Below are positions 18,931 through 26,496 of a stretch of 64,000 nucleotides of DNA, piece after piece. The DNA lies in contig NZ_CP077097.1 of assembly GCF_014269225.2 (NCBI RefSeq), positions 2,553,001 to 2,617,000 of the forward strand. The letters are read 5' to 3'. Made by a program: the position numbers and the translations under genes. The DNA comes from Pseudomonas anuradhapurensis. GTDB taxonomy: Bacteria; Pseudomonadota; Gammaproteobacteria; Pseudomonadales; Pseudomonadaceae. Under the pieces are notes generated by a model, which worked only from the letters and a program-made list of their open reading frames with translations, made no database searches and was not told where the DNA came from. Position 1 is the stretch's first letter. Every line of letters starts with the position of its first letter.

Positions 18931-20771
18931 GGCGAAGCCTTCAGGCGCTCGGCCATCTGCGCATTGGTCAGCGCGCTGGGGCTGACCTCCCACCAGGTGT
19001 CCAGGCCTTCGTCATAGGCCGCCTGGACCTTGGGCCGGCCGAAGCGGTTCCACCACACGGTGGAGCTGCCCGGCGGGTAATAGTTGGGGATCCAGTAGTA
19101 GTTCCATTGCAGCACCCGGTCCAGGGCGCGGGCATGCTGCAGCATGTCGGCCTGGCTGGCGGCGCGCACCAGGCCGTCGACCAGGCGGTCCACGGCAGGG
19201 TCCTGAAGCACCATCAGGTTGTTGGAACCGGGGTCATGGGCCGCTGCCGAGCCAAAGTAGTTGTACAGCTCGGCGCCAGGCGACAGGGTGACCGGGTAGC
19301 CGGTGACGATCATGTCGTAATCGCGGGCCATCAGGCGGTTGACGTACTGGGCCGAGTCGACATTGCGGATGTTCAGGGTGATGCCGATCTGCGCCAGGTT
19401 GCGCTTCCACGGCAGCAGCAGGCGCTCCATGCCCGCCTGGCCATTGAGAAAGGTGAACGCCAACGGCGTGCCTTGGCGGTCGACCAGGCGGTCGCCCTGC
19501 GGGTGCCAGCCGGCCTGCTCGAGCAGGGCCAGGGCCTGCAACTGCTGCTGGCGAATGATCCCTGAGCCATCGGTGACCGGCGCGCTGAATACCTTGCTGA
19601 AGACCTCGTCCGGCACCTGGCCACGCAGCGGCTCGAGCAGTTGCAGCTCACCGGCATCGGGTAACTGGCGGGCGGCCAGCGGGGTGTTGGAAAACACGCT
19701 TTGCTGGCGAATGTACAGGTTGCGCATCATCTGCCGGTTGCTCCATTCGAAATCCCACAGCATGCCCAGCGCCTGGCGCACGCGGCGGTCCTTGAACGGC
19801 GGCTGGTCGAGATTGAACACGAAGCCCTGGGCAACCTGCGGCTTGGCCGGGCCCAGGTGAGCGCGCTGCAGACGCCCGTCATCCAGTTGCGCGCCGGCGT
19901 AGCCCAGTGTGTAGGCGGTGGCGGAGAATTCGCGATTGTAGTCGTAGCCCCCGCCCTTGAGCACCTGCCGCGCCACTTCGGTGTCGCCGAAGTACTCGAT
20001 GCGCAACTTGTCGAAATTGTAGCGGCCACGGCTGACCGGCAGGTCCCGCGCCCACCAGTTGGGGTCACGCTCGAAGGTGATGCTGCGGCCATTGTCGATG
20101 CGCCCGATACGGTACGGCCCGCTGCCCACCGGCTTGTCGAAGCCGGCGCCGTTGGCGAAATCGCGCTGTTGCCAATCGTGCTCGGGCAGCACCGGCAGGC
20201 TGGCGAGGTCCAGTGCCAGGGTGCGGCCATGCCCGGGCTTGAGGTCGAAACGCACACGCTGCGGGCCTTCCACGGTTACCCCGGCCACATCGGCGAACTG
20301 GGTGCGGTACTTGAGGCTGCCCTTGTTCATCAGCAGCTCGAAGGTGAAGCGTACGTCTGCGGCACGTACCGGCTGGCCATCGGCGAAGGTTGCGCGCGGG
20401 TCGATCTCGAAACGCAGCCAGGCGTCATCCGGGCCGCGCTCCATGCGCCGGGCAATCAGGCCATAGACGGTATAGGGTTCATCGAACGAACGCATGGCCA
20501 AGGGTGCATAGAGCAGGCCATCGACCTCGCTGACGCCGATGCCTTTGTCGATGTACGGCAGGATATGGTCGAACTGGCCGATCTCGATCGCCGAGCGGCG
20601 CAGGATGCCGCCCTTGGGAGCGTCGGGGTTGACGTAGTCGAAGTGCTGGAAGCTGGCGGCGTAGCGGGGGGCTTCGCCGTAGACGGTGAGGGCGTGGGTG
20701 GGGGTGGCGTGGGCGTTGAAGGCAAGACCAAGCAGGAGCAGACAACGCAACCACCGTGGCAGCGGGTTCAC
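18927..20771 (-). CDS. yejA: Periplasmic peptide-binding protein, YejA-like (SBP_bac_5, about 614 aa)
   Basis: Extracellular solute-binding protein family 5, likely for oligopeptides or microcin-C-like compounds. After the signal peptide, typical YejA blocks follow: [29 protein letters not shown], and the C-terminal WWNRFGRPK with GLDTWWEV. Start choice is uncertain: no ATG lies near a good signal peptide. A GTG at 20771 (reading [21 protein letters not shown]) gives a clean signal sequence and 614 residues, close to E. coli YejA; the frame also allows an ATG at 20852, but that would put a repeat element into the coding region. The 3' end overlaps the YejB start. Confidence 0.82.
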   Translation of the reverse strand: MNPLPRWLRCLLLLGLAFNAHATPTHALTVYGEAPRYAASFQHFDYVNPDAPKGGILRRSAIEIGQFDHILPYIDKGIGVSEVDGLLYAPLAMRSFDEPYTVYGLIARRMERGPDDAWLRFEIDPRATFADGQPVRAADVRFTFELLMNKGSLKYRTQFADVAGVTVEGPQRVRFDLKPGHGRTLALDLASLPVLPEHDWQQRDFANGAGFDKPVGSGPYRIGRIDNGRSITFERDPNWWARDLPVSRGRYNFDKLRIEYFGDTEVARQVLKGGGYDYNREFSATAYTLGYAGAQLDDGRLQRAHLGPAKPQVAQGFVFNLDQPPFKDRRVRQALGMLWDFEWSNRQMMRNLYIRQQSVFSNTPLAARQLPDAGELQLLEPLRGQVPDEVFSKVFSAPVTDGSGIIRQQQLQALALLEQAGWHPQGDRLVDRQGTPLAFTFLNGQAGMERLLLPWKRNLAQIGITLNIRNVDSAQYVNRLMARDYDMIVTGYPVTLSPGAELYNYFGSAAAHDPGSNNLMVLQDPAVDRLVDGLVRAASQADMLQHARALDRVLQWNYYWIPNYYPPGSSTVWWNRFGRPKVQAAYDEGLDTWWEVSPSALTNAQMAERLKASP

Positions 20772-20840
20772 CCGCGAATGCGCCCGTGCAGGCAATCTTG
20801 TTGCCTGAACTGACACATTCGCGGGTGAACCCGCTGCTAC
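20757..20840. repeat. Inverted repeat, GCAGCGGGTTCACCCGCG type
   Basis: GCAGCGGGTTCACCCGCGAAT and, inverted, ATTCGCGGGTGAACCCGCTGC (one copy each side, 45-base spacer). Same general REP class as the 16750 element. It covers the translation start region of the YejA gene. Confidence 0.75.
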
Positions 20841-20865
20841 CGGGGCCTTCATCGCCTGCGAGGGC

Positions 20866-21147
20866 TTAGTCCTGGCGGCTGGTCACTTCCAGCAGGTGGT
20901 AGCCGAACTGGGTCTTCACCGGGCCTTGCACGGTGTTGACCGGGGCGCTGAAGACCACGGTGTCGAACTCCTTGACCATCTGGCCCGGGCCGAACGAGCC
21001 CAGGTCACCGCCCTGGCGGCTGGACGGGCAGGTGGAGTTGGCCTTGGCGATTTCAGCGAAGTCGGCACCGGCTTCGATCTGCGCTTTCAGTTCGTTGCAT
21101 TTCTCTTCGCTGCTGACCAGGATGTGGCGGGCGGTTGCACGGGCCAT
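20866..21147 (-). CDS. ppiC: Parvulin-type peptidyl-prolyl cis-trans isomerase (93 aa)
   Basis: Single-domain cytosolic parvulin. It starts ARATARHILVSSEEKC, has the conserved NSTCPSSRQGGDLGSFGPGQ active-site stretch, and ends KTQFGYHLLEV. Very similar in length and layout to the parvulin at 9749-10024, so the two are paralogues 11 kb apart. The ATG follows AAGGAGCAGTACCC, a good Shine-Dalgarno. It lies upstream of the YejA gene on the same strand but is separated from it by the repeat. Confidence 0.93.
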   Translation of the reverse strand: MARATARHILVSSEEKCNELKAQIEAGADFAEIAKANSTCPSSRQGGDLGSFGPGQMVKEFDTVVFSAPVNTVQGPVKTQFGYHLLEVTSRQD

Positions 21148-21225
21148 GGGTACTGCTCCTTGGGGGTAAAAAAGGCAAGCCTAGCGCACTTGTCCGGGGT
21201 ATGTCTCGCCAGGCTTGCAAGCGGC

Positions 21226-22290
21226 CTACCGGAGTTTTTCCGCCGCCTGGCGCAACAGGGTCTCGGTCGACGCCCAGCCCAGGCAGCCGTCGGTGATCGA
21301 CACGCCGTATGCCAGTGGGCCCTTGCCCAGCGCCTGGCAGCCATCGAACAGGTGGCCCTCGAGCATGACCCCGACGATCGAGCGGTCGCCGGTCAGGCGC
21401 TGGGCCAGCACGTTGTCGAACACGGCAGGTTGGCGCGCGGGGTCCTTGCCGCTGTTGGCGTGGCTGCAGTCGACCATGATGCGCGCCTGCAACCCGGCCT
21501 TGGCCAATGCCTGGCGGGCCATGGCGATGCTCTCGGCATCGTGGTTCGGGCCGGTGTGGCCGCCACGCAGCACCAGGTGGGTATCCGGGTTGCCCAGGGT
21601 TTCGATGATGGCCGGGTAGCCCTGCGCATCCATGCCGAAGTGGCGGTGCGGATGGGCGGCGCTGCGCATCGCGTCGCTGGCGATGGCGATGCCGCCGTCG
21701 GTACCGTTCTTGAAGCCTACCGGCAGCTCCAGGCCACTGACCAGTTCGCGGTGGATCTGCGATTCGGTGGTACGCGCGCCAATCGCGGCCCAGGCCAGCA
21801 GGTCATCGAAGTAGCCGGCGGCCATCGGTTGCAGCAACTCGGTGGCAATCGGCAGGCCGCGTTCGAGCATGTTCAGCATCAACCCGCGGGACAGGGCGAT
21901 GCCGGCATGCATGTCGTCGCTACCGTCGAGGTGCGGGTCGTAGGCCAGGCCTTTCCAGCCGACCGTGGTACGGGGTTTTTCGACGTAGGCGCGCATCACC
22001 AGCAGCAGCTGGTCGTCGACTTCGCGGCTGAGGGCGGCAAGGCGATCGGCGTATTCCAGGGCCGAGCGTGGGTCGTGGATCGAGCATGGGCCGACGATCA
22101 CCAGCAGGCGCTGGTCGTGGCCGTCGAGGATATCGCGGATGGCCTGGCGGTGGGCATGGACTTGCTGGGCCAGTGCGCTGGACAGCGGCATTTGCTGCTT
22201 GAGCAGGTGCGGGCTGGGCAGGCGCTGGCTGACGCTGGTATTGGCCGCTTGCGGCTGGGTCAGGGGCAGGGCGAGGCTGGAAGCTTGCAT
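21226..22290 (-). CDS. aroF: 3-deoxy-D-arabino-heptulosonate-7-phosphate synthase, type I (354 aa)
   Basis: First step of the shikimate pathway: condensation of phosphoenolpyruvate and erythrose 4-phosphate. The E. coli AroF/G/H-type motifs are present: LLVIVGPCSIHDP near residue 65, MRAYVEKPRTTVGWKG (PEP binding), and the metal-site segments VLRGGHTGPNHD and VDCSHANSGKD. Length matches the feedback-regulated type I-alpha enzymes. The first 40 residues (QASSLALPLTQPQ) are variable, so a start a little downstream is not excluded. Upstream lie two aromatic-rich leader peptides and a terminator, which suggest attenuation by charged tRNA-Tyr, -Phe or -Trp. Confidence 0.94.
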   Translation of the reverse strand: MQASSLALPLTQPQAANTSVSQRLPSPHLLKQQMPLSSALAQQVHAHRQAIRDILDGHDQRLLVIVGPCSIHDPRSALEYADRLAALSREVDDQLLLVMRAYVEKPRTTVGWKGLAYDPHLDGSDDMHAGIALSRGLMLNMLERGLPIATELLQPMAAGYFDDLLAWAAIGARTTESQIHRELVSGLELPVGFKNGTDGGIAIASDAMRSAAHPHRHFGMDAQGYPAIIETLGNPDTHLVLRGGHTGPNHDAESIAMARQALAKAGLQARIMVDCSHANSGKDPARQPAVFDNVLAQRLTGDRSIVGVMLEGHLFDGCQALGKGPLAYGVSITDGCLGWASTETLLRQAAEKLR

Positions 22291-22338
22291 GGCGTTTTTC
22301 CCTGGGCGGACGGCGGGTTGTGGCCCGCGCTGTCGGCC

Positions 22339-22488
22339 CTATCGAGGTGTTCGACAGATCGTTGAATTGCTATTGGCTGTTGCATTGCCACCTGTGCAAG
22401 ACCGAACGGAGGCGGCAGGCTGGCCCGAACGGGATTGGCTAAATCGCCAGGCGTAGGTGTTGGCGGAGTAATAAGTGGCGTAGTTCAT
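22339..22488 (-). CDS. Leader peptide 2 of the DAHP synthase gene, Tyr-rich (49 aa)
   Basis: ATG at 22488 preceded by TTGAGGACCGATTC, a strong Shine-Dalgarno (GAGGA, 7-base spacer). The first 14 residues read MNYATYYSANTYAW and hold four Tyr and a Trp; the rest is Ser/Gly/Asn-rich without a recognisable fold. It ends 48 bp before the DAHP synthase start. It lies after the intrinsic terminator, so it is made only on read-through transcripts. Candidate regulatory peptide (ribosome stalling at Tyr codons) or a small structured protein; no homology was recognised. A longer frame upstream exists but would translate the terminator hairpin. Confidence 0.55.
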   Translation of the reverse strand: MNYATYYSANTYAWRFSQSRSGQPAASVRSCTGGNATANSNSTICRTPR

Positions 22489-22530
22489 GAATCGGTCCTC
22501 AATGTGAATCGGTGTTGTGCAAAAGGCCGG

Positions 22531-22569
22531 AAAAGCAAAACCCCCGGTCGGGAGGCCGACCGGGGGTTT
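22531..22569 (-). terminator. Intrinsic terminator between the two leader peptides
   Basis: On the minus strand a 14-bp stem AAACCCCCGGTCGG/CCGACCGGGGGTTT with a CCTC loop is followed by TGCTTTT. The U-rich tail exists only on this strand, so it acts on transcripts heading for the DAHP synthase. Placed 57 bases after the stop of leader peptide 1, the usual position for an attenuator. Confidence 0.85.
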
Positions 22570-22603
22570 GAGTATGCTCATGTTCGGCGGCCCCTCGAAG
22601 GTG

Positions 22604-22646
22604 GGCGCCGCATGGGTATCGGCGCCTAGTGGCTAAACCAATACCC
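22604..22646 (-). promoter_or_regulatory. Mutually exclusive hairpins of the DAHP synthase attenuator
   Basis: The GGG-TAT-TGG codons of leader peptide 1 (22638-22646) can pair with CCGATACCC (22614-22622). The latter overlaps the arm of a second hairpin, GGCGCCG/CGGCGCC (22620-22626 with 22604-22610). A ribosome stalled on the aromatic codons would block the first pairing. This is a reading by eye; no folding was computed. Confidence 0.5.
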
Positions 22647-22745
22647 GAAGTAATAGCTGGCAGGTGCCACGCAGCCGGCAACAGCCAGCACAGGGCGCAG
22701 GGTGCGACCGGTGTGGTTGGCGTGGTTGCGGTTGTGTTTCGGCAT
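22626..22745 (-). CDS. Leader peptide 1 of the DAHP synthase gene, aromatic-rich (39 aa)
   Basis: ATG at 22745 preceded by GGAGAGCAGC, a good Shine-Dalgarno. The 39-residue product starts MPKHNRNHANHTG, has a short hydrophobic middle, and ends YYFGYWFSH: three Tyr, two Phe and one Trp in seven residues, just before the stop. This cluster next to the stop, followed by alternative hairpins and an intrinsic terminator and then a DAHP synthase gene, is the classical plan of transcription attenuation. The His/Asn-rich start is unusual for a leader. A membrane-peptide function is a weaker alternative. Confidence 0.65.
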   Translation of the reverse strand: MPKHNRNHANHTGRTLRPVLAVAGCVAPASYYFGYWFSH

Positions 22746-22769
22746 GCTGCTCTCCAATGAATGAGCCCG

Positions 22770-22799
22770 AGCTTACTTCAGTTCGGCTGGGCCATTCAA
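22770..22799 (-). promoter_or_regulatory. Candidate sigma-70 promoter for the attenuator leader
   Basis: Minus strand TTGAAT (22799-22794), 18-base spacer, TAAGCT (22775-22770), about 25 bases before the leader peptide start. The -10 is a poor match, so this is tentative. Confidence 0.3.
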
Positions 22800-22862
22800 T
22801 GGATAAATGCCATCGCGGTGATCATTTGTTTTCTACGGCATGGCGCAAAGCCCCGGTCCACC

Positions 22863-23174
22863 TCAATGGCTGTCCTGGTCTTCGGCATTGCCACCGGTAT
22901 GGCCCGCGCCCGAGCCAGTGGCTTCGCCGGTGCTGTTGGAGCCGCCCGCGGCGCCGTCGGCTGCATCGCTGTTACTGCCAGTGTCGCTGCTGTCGTTGTC
23001 GGTGCTGCTGCCAGGGCTGTTGACGCTGCTGCCTTCACCGGCGGTCTTGCCACCGCTCTGGTCGGTTTGCGGATGGGTGTCGGTGTGGGTGCTTTCGGTG
23101 GCAGCGAAGCTGGTACCGGCCAGGGCGGCCAAGGCCAGGGCGAGGGACAGCGAGAGAGGGCGAATGCGGATCAT
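22863..23174 (-). CDS. Small secreted Ser/Gly/Asp-rich protein (103 aa)
   Basis: Signal peptide (IRIRPLSLSLALALAALAGTSFA, about 24 residues with the start Met) and then a low-complexity acidic tail rich in Ser, Gly, Thr, Asp, Asn and Ala with no hydrophobic core and no Cys. It is therefore probably disordered and periplasmic or secreted. The ATG at 23174 follows AGGAG with a good spacer; an upstream ATG in frame at 23204 is poorer. No family recognised; similar short acidic exported proteins are common in Pseudomonas and often stress-induced (inference). It is monocistronic between the DAHP synthase leader and an MFS gene. Confidence 0.7.
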   Translation of the reverse strand: MIRIRPLSLSLALALAALAGTSFAATESTHTDTHPQTDQSGGKTAGEGSSVNSPGSSTDNDSSDTGSNSDAADGAAGGSNSTGEATGSGAGHTGGNAEDQDSH

Positions 23175-23256
23175 GGCAAAACTCCTGGGTGGATGATCTG
23201 TCATTCGTTGGGCTGGGGGAGCGAGGCGCGGTGCCTTCCGCGCGACGAGTGGTAAC

Positions 23257-23275
23257 GGGGCTGCGCAGCAGCCCC
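23257..23275. terminator. Hairpin between the MFS gene and the small secreted protein
   Basis: Perfect 8-bp stem GGGGCTGC/GCAGCCCC with a three-base loop, just after the MFS stop on the minus strand. There is no T-run, so it may act as an RNA stability end rather than a full terminator. Confidence 0.4.
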
Positions 23276-23281
23276 CCAGGC

Positions 23282-24577
23282 TCAGTGGGTTTCGCTGTGG
23301 TTAGCCGCTACGGGCTCGGCGGGCGTCAGCGGCGGGTGCTCCTGTGCTGCATGCATCAGGTCTTCAGTCACCCGCAGCTCGGCACCGGTCGGCGAGAAGG
23401 TGGTCGAAGCGGTGAACGGCGCCGGGTGCTCGGCCGCCGGGCGCTTGCCACGGCGCCACATGAAGAAGCACACCATGGCCAGGTTGACCACGGCAAAGGC
23501 CCAGAACAACCCGGCCTCGCCAAATTCGGTCATCACCGGCGAGATCGCCACCGGTGCCATGGCCGAGCCCAGCGAGTTGATCAGCAGCAGGCCCTGAATC
23601 ATCGGCACCAGTGCATCGGACGGCGCCCGGTCGGCTGCATGGCTGACCGCCACCGGGTACAGGGTGAATACGCCGCCGCCCAGCAGGAACAACATGGCCG
23701 GCAGCAGGGCCGAGTCCGACGGCAGGAACACCGTCACCAGCGACAGCAGCATGCACAGCGCAGCCAAGGCGATCAGTACATCCTGGCGGTCCTTGCGGTC
23801 GGACCAACGCCCGACCGGGTATTGCAGCAGCATGGCGCCGAGGATCACCCAGGCCATCATGTTGCCGACCTCGCCTACATCCAGGCCGATGCGTTGCAGG
23901 TACAGCGGCAGCAGGGTGTAGATGCCGGCAATGGCCACACCCGAACCAAAGCAGCCGACCAGGCCCGATGGTGCCACGCCCAGCAATTGCCGCGGCTTGA
24001 GCGGTTCGACCTGGTCCAGCAGCGGCGATACCCGTGGCAGGATCACGATCGGCAGCACCGACAGCGCGGCCAGCACGCCAGCCAGCATGAACGGCGCGGT
24101 GTCACCCAGGTGGGTGATTTCGCCCAGGCCCGCCTGGGCGATCACCCCCGCCCCGTAGAAGGCGATCATGTATAGCGCCAGGAGGCGGCCACGGATCTTG
24201 GCGTCACCGGCCAGCAACAGCCAGCTTTCGATCACCAGGAACACGCCCACCGCTGCCCAGCCGTTGATCAGGCGTAGCAGCGACCACCAGGTGACCTCGT
24301 AGAACAGGCCTTGCAGCAGGATGGTCACCGCGATCAGCGCGGCGAAGCTGGTGTAGGCGCGGATATGGCCGATGCGCAGGATCAGCCGGTCGTTGAAGAT
24401 GGCGCCCAGGGTCAGGCCGATGAAATAGGTCGACGAGACGATACCGATGGTGGTGGCCGATTCGCCGGCAGCGCCCAGGCGCAGGGTGGTCAGGGAAGAC
24501 ATGAAGCCGTTGCCCAGGGCGATGATGAACAGCCCGAGCAGGGGCGCCAGCGCCATGGCCAGCAAACGCGGAGACAT
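23282..24577 (-). CDS. MFS transporter, YcaD-like (431 aa)
   Basis: About twelve hydrophobic helices; first-half loop IFNDRLILRIGHIRAYT and second-half loop QYPVGRWSDRKDRQD are the MFS A-type motifs. Resembles the YcaD/UMF group; the polar tail of about 45 residues is extra. The substrate is unknown. The start at 24577 (MSPRLLAMALAPLLG) gives a normal first helix; a long frame extends upstream without membrane character and is rejected. Divergent from the AEC transporter across 156 bp. Confidence 0.88.
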   Translation of the reverse strand: MSPRLLAMALAPLLGLFIIALGNGFMSSLTTLRLGAAGESATTIGIVSSTYFIGLTLGAIFNDRLILRIGHIRAYTSFAALIAVTILLQGLFYEVTWWSLLRLINGWAAVGVFLVIESWLLLAGDAKIRGRLLALYMIAFYGAGVIAQAGLGEITHLGDTAPFMLAGVLAALSVLPIVILPRVSPLLDQVEPLKPRQLLGVAPSGLVGCFGSGVAIAGIYTLLPLYLQRIGLDVGEVGNMMAWVILGAMLLQYPVGRWSDRKDRQDVLIALAALCMLLSLVTVFLPSDSALLPAMLFLLGGGVFTLYPVAVSHAADRAPSDALVPMIQGLLLINSLGSAMAPVAISPVMTEFGEAGLFWAFAVVNLAMVCFFMWRRGKRPAAEHPAPFTASTTFSPTGAELRVTEDLMHAAQEHPPLTPAEPVAANHSETH

Positions 24578-24733
24578 AGGTACCTCGAGTGGGATCGGCC
24601 CGCCAGGGCGGCAGGCGAAAAGGACGCGCGATTCTAAGGGCTTCGCAGGTTTTGCCCAAGGGGGCCGAGCATGCGACGAGACGCCGCAGCCTGCGGCATA
24701 ATGCTGCCCCCATCCCCAAGCAAGGCAGGCCCC

Positions 24734-25609
24734 ATGTTCGCCTCGTTGTTCGCAGTCCTGGCCCCGGTTTTCGTGGTTGCCGGCATCGGCTATGGCTGGG
24801 CCCGCAAGGGCCTGGACTACCCCACCGAATTCATCGCCCGGGTGGTGATGAGCATTGGCACGCCGTCCTTGGTACTGTCTACCCTGAGCCGTACCGAACT
24901 GCAGCCGAGCGCCTTCGCCAGCATGGCCATGGCCTGCCTGCTGTGCACCCTGGGCATGGCCCTGGCCGGCTGGCTGGTGTGCCGCGTTACGGGCCGACAC
25001 TGGCGGGTGCTGTTGCCGGCGTTCATGTTCCCCAACACTGGCAACATGGGCCTGCCAATCAGCCTGTATGCCTTCGGCGAACATGGCCTGGCCCTGGCCG
25101 TGGCGTTCTTCCTGACATTGTCGATCGTGCAGTTCACCCTCGGCATGGCGATTTCAGGTACGGCTGCTTCGTTCAAGGCATTGCTGCGCAACCCCATCGT
25201 GATCAGCCTGGCCGGGGCCATGCCGATCATCTTTCTCGACTTTGAACTGCCCCGTTGGCTGGCCAATACCGTCAACCTGCTGGGCGGCATGACCATCCCC
25301 CTGATGTTGCTCACCCTGGGTGTGTCGCTGGCCAGCATCCGCCTGCGCCAGGTGGGCAGCGGCTTGCTGCTGGGTGGCTTGCGCATTGGCCTGGGGGCTG
25401 CGGTGGGCTGGGCGGTGGGCGTGGCGCTGGGCCTGGACGACCTGGCGCGCGCGGTGCTGGTGGTGCAATCGGCGATGCCGGTGGCGGTGTTCAACTACCT
25501 GATGGCAGTACGCGCCAACCGCGAGCCGGAGCAGGTGGCGAACCTGGTGATGTGCTCGACGGTACTGTCGTTTGCCTGGCTGCCAGTGGTGCTGGCCTGG
25601 TGGATGTAG
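24734..25609 (+). CDS. AEC-family (auxin efflux carrier) transporter (291 aa)
   Basis: About ten hydrophobic segments. The N-terminal FASLFAVLAPVFVVAGIGYGWA and the LPAFMFPNTGNMGLPI block with the conserved N-x-G-x-x-G of AEC/MdcF-type permeases are present. These carry malonate or other organic acids or export metabolites; the specific substrate is unknown. The ATG at 24734 (MFASLF) is chosen over an in-frame ATG at 24671 because the latter adds a non-membrane stretch. Convergent with the HAD gene, with a strong hairpin between them. Confidence 0.85.
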   Translation: MFASLFAVLAPVFVVAGIGYGWARKGLDYPTEFIARVVMSIGTPSLVLSTLSRTELQPSAFASMAMACLLCTLGMALAGWLVCRVTGRHWRVLLPAFMFPNTGNMGLPISLYAFGEHGLALAVAFFLTLSIVQFTLGMAISGTAASFKALLRNPIVISLAGAMPIIFLDFELPRWLANTVNLLGGMTIPLMLLTLGVSLASIRLRQVGSGLLLGGLRIGLGAAVGWAVGVALGLDDLARAVLVVQSAMPVAVFNYLMAVRANREPEQVANLVMCSTVLSFAWLPVVLAWWM

Positions 25610-25690
25610 AACGCAGACGCGGAAGTTCTCCTGAGGGTCTGTTCTTTGTCGATGTGCATGGGGGGCGGCATCGGGTTTATGGTGGCGTTG

Positions 25691-25724
25691 AGATCGAGCG
25701 CCGCGCGGGCGGCGCTCGATCTCG
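25691..25724. terminator. Bidirectional hairpin between convergent genes
   Basis: Perfect 15-bp stem starting GAGATCGAGCGCCGC with a GCGG loop, between the AEC transporter and the HAD gene. No T-run on either side. The GAGATCGAGCGCCGC palindrome is a form often found between P. putida genes. Confidence 0.55.
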
Positions 25725-25739
25725 AACACACCACACATC

Positions 25740-26396
25740 TCAAACCCTGCGCTCGATCAACGCCCACAATCGCGGATCATTGAAATCATCGACCACCAAC
25801 CCAGCCCCCGCCGCCAGCAACCGTTCCGGCGTCTGGGTCGTGGCCACGCCCACGGTGAAGATCCCCGCGCCGCTCGCCGCCGCCACCCCTGGCAGCGAGT
25901 CCTCGAAGGCCAGTGCCTGCCCGGCCTCGGCACCCAGCCGCTGCAGCCCGGTCAGGTAGGGCAGCGGGTCCGGCTTGGGCCGCGCCAGTTCCTCGGCCAC
26001 CAGCACGTGCTCGAAATGCCGGCCCAGGCCCATGGCGCCCAGCATGTGTTCGGCATTGAGCCGCGGTGCGTTGGTCACCACGCACAGGCCCAGGGCATGA
26101 GCGCGGGCATGTTCCAGCAGGCGCAGCAGGCCGGGCATCGGCTCCAGGCTGGGCGACAGGGCGCGGAACAGCGCCTCCTTGCGCTCGGCCAGTGCCCGGC
26201 ATTGCTCGGCACTGGCGCCGACAAACAGCTCGGCGAACAGCTCGCCATTGGCGCGGCCGCTGACCTGGGCCTCGAACTGTGCCTGGCTCAGTTCGCGGCC
26301 GTCATGCTCGTGCAGCAGCTGGCGAAACGCCTGCAGGTGCAGGGTGTCGGTGTCGGTGAGGGTTCCGTCGAGGTCGAACAGCAGGGCAGTCAGCAT
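25740..26396 (-). CDS. HAD-superfamily phosphatase, beta-phosphoglucomutase/Gph-like (218 aa)
   Basis: The HAD motifs are present in order: FDLDGTLTDTD (motif I, residues 7-16), VVTNAPR (motif II), and the KPDPLPYL / AFEDSLPGV pair (motifs III and IV). The small helical cap after motif I is of the type C1. A phosphoglycolate- or sugar-phosphatase role is likely, but the substrate cannot be read off. Divergent from lexA2. Confidence 0.87.
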   Translation of the reverse strand: MLTALLFDLDGTLTDTDTLHLQAFRQLLHEHDGRELSQAQFEAQVSGRANGELFAELFVGASAEQCRALAERKEALFRALSPSLEPMPGLLRLLEHARAHALGLCVVTNAPRLNAEHMLGAMGLGRHFEHVLVAEELARPKPDPLPYLTGLQRLGAEAGQALAFEDSLPGVAAASGAGIFTVGVATTQTPERLLAAGAGLVVDDFNDPRLWALIERRV

Positions 26397-26481
26397 TGGG
26401 TATCCAGATAAAAAACCACGCGCCTGGGCATGATAGCGAAAGCTGACGACGAAGGGGGCTGTTCAGCGTGCTCCGAAAAGA

Positions 26482-26493
26482 GTACAAATGTGC
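26482..26493. promoter_or_regulatory. LexA2 operator (GTAC-N4-GTGC)
   Basis: GTACAAATGTGC matches exactly the GTAC-N4-GTGC box described for the second LexA of Pseudomonas putida. It ends 3 bp before the preferred lexA2 ATG at 26497 and contains another in-frame ATG. Bound LexA2 would cover the translation start, so the gene is autoregulated and the mRNA may have a very short leader. Confidence 0.85.
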
Positions 26494-26496
26494 TCC

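Noticed and set aside
22489-22581. Upstream extension of leader peptide 2 (MSILKPPVGLP...)
   Set aside because: It would translate the perfect terminator hairpin and has a weaker ribosome binding site than the ATG at 22488.
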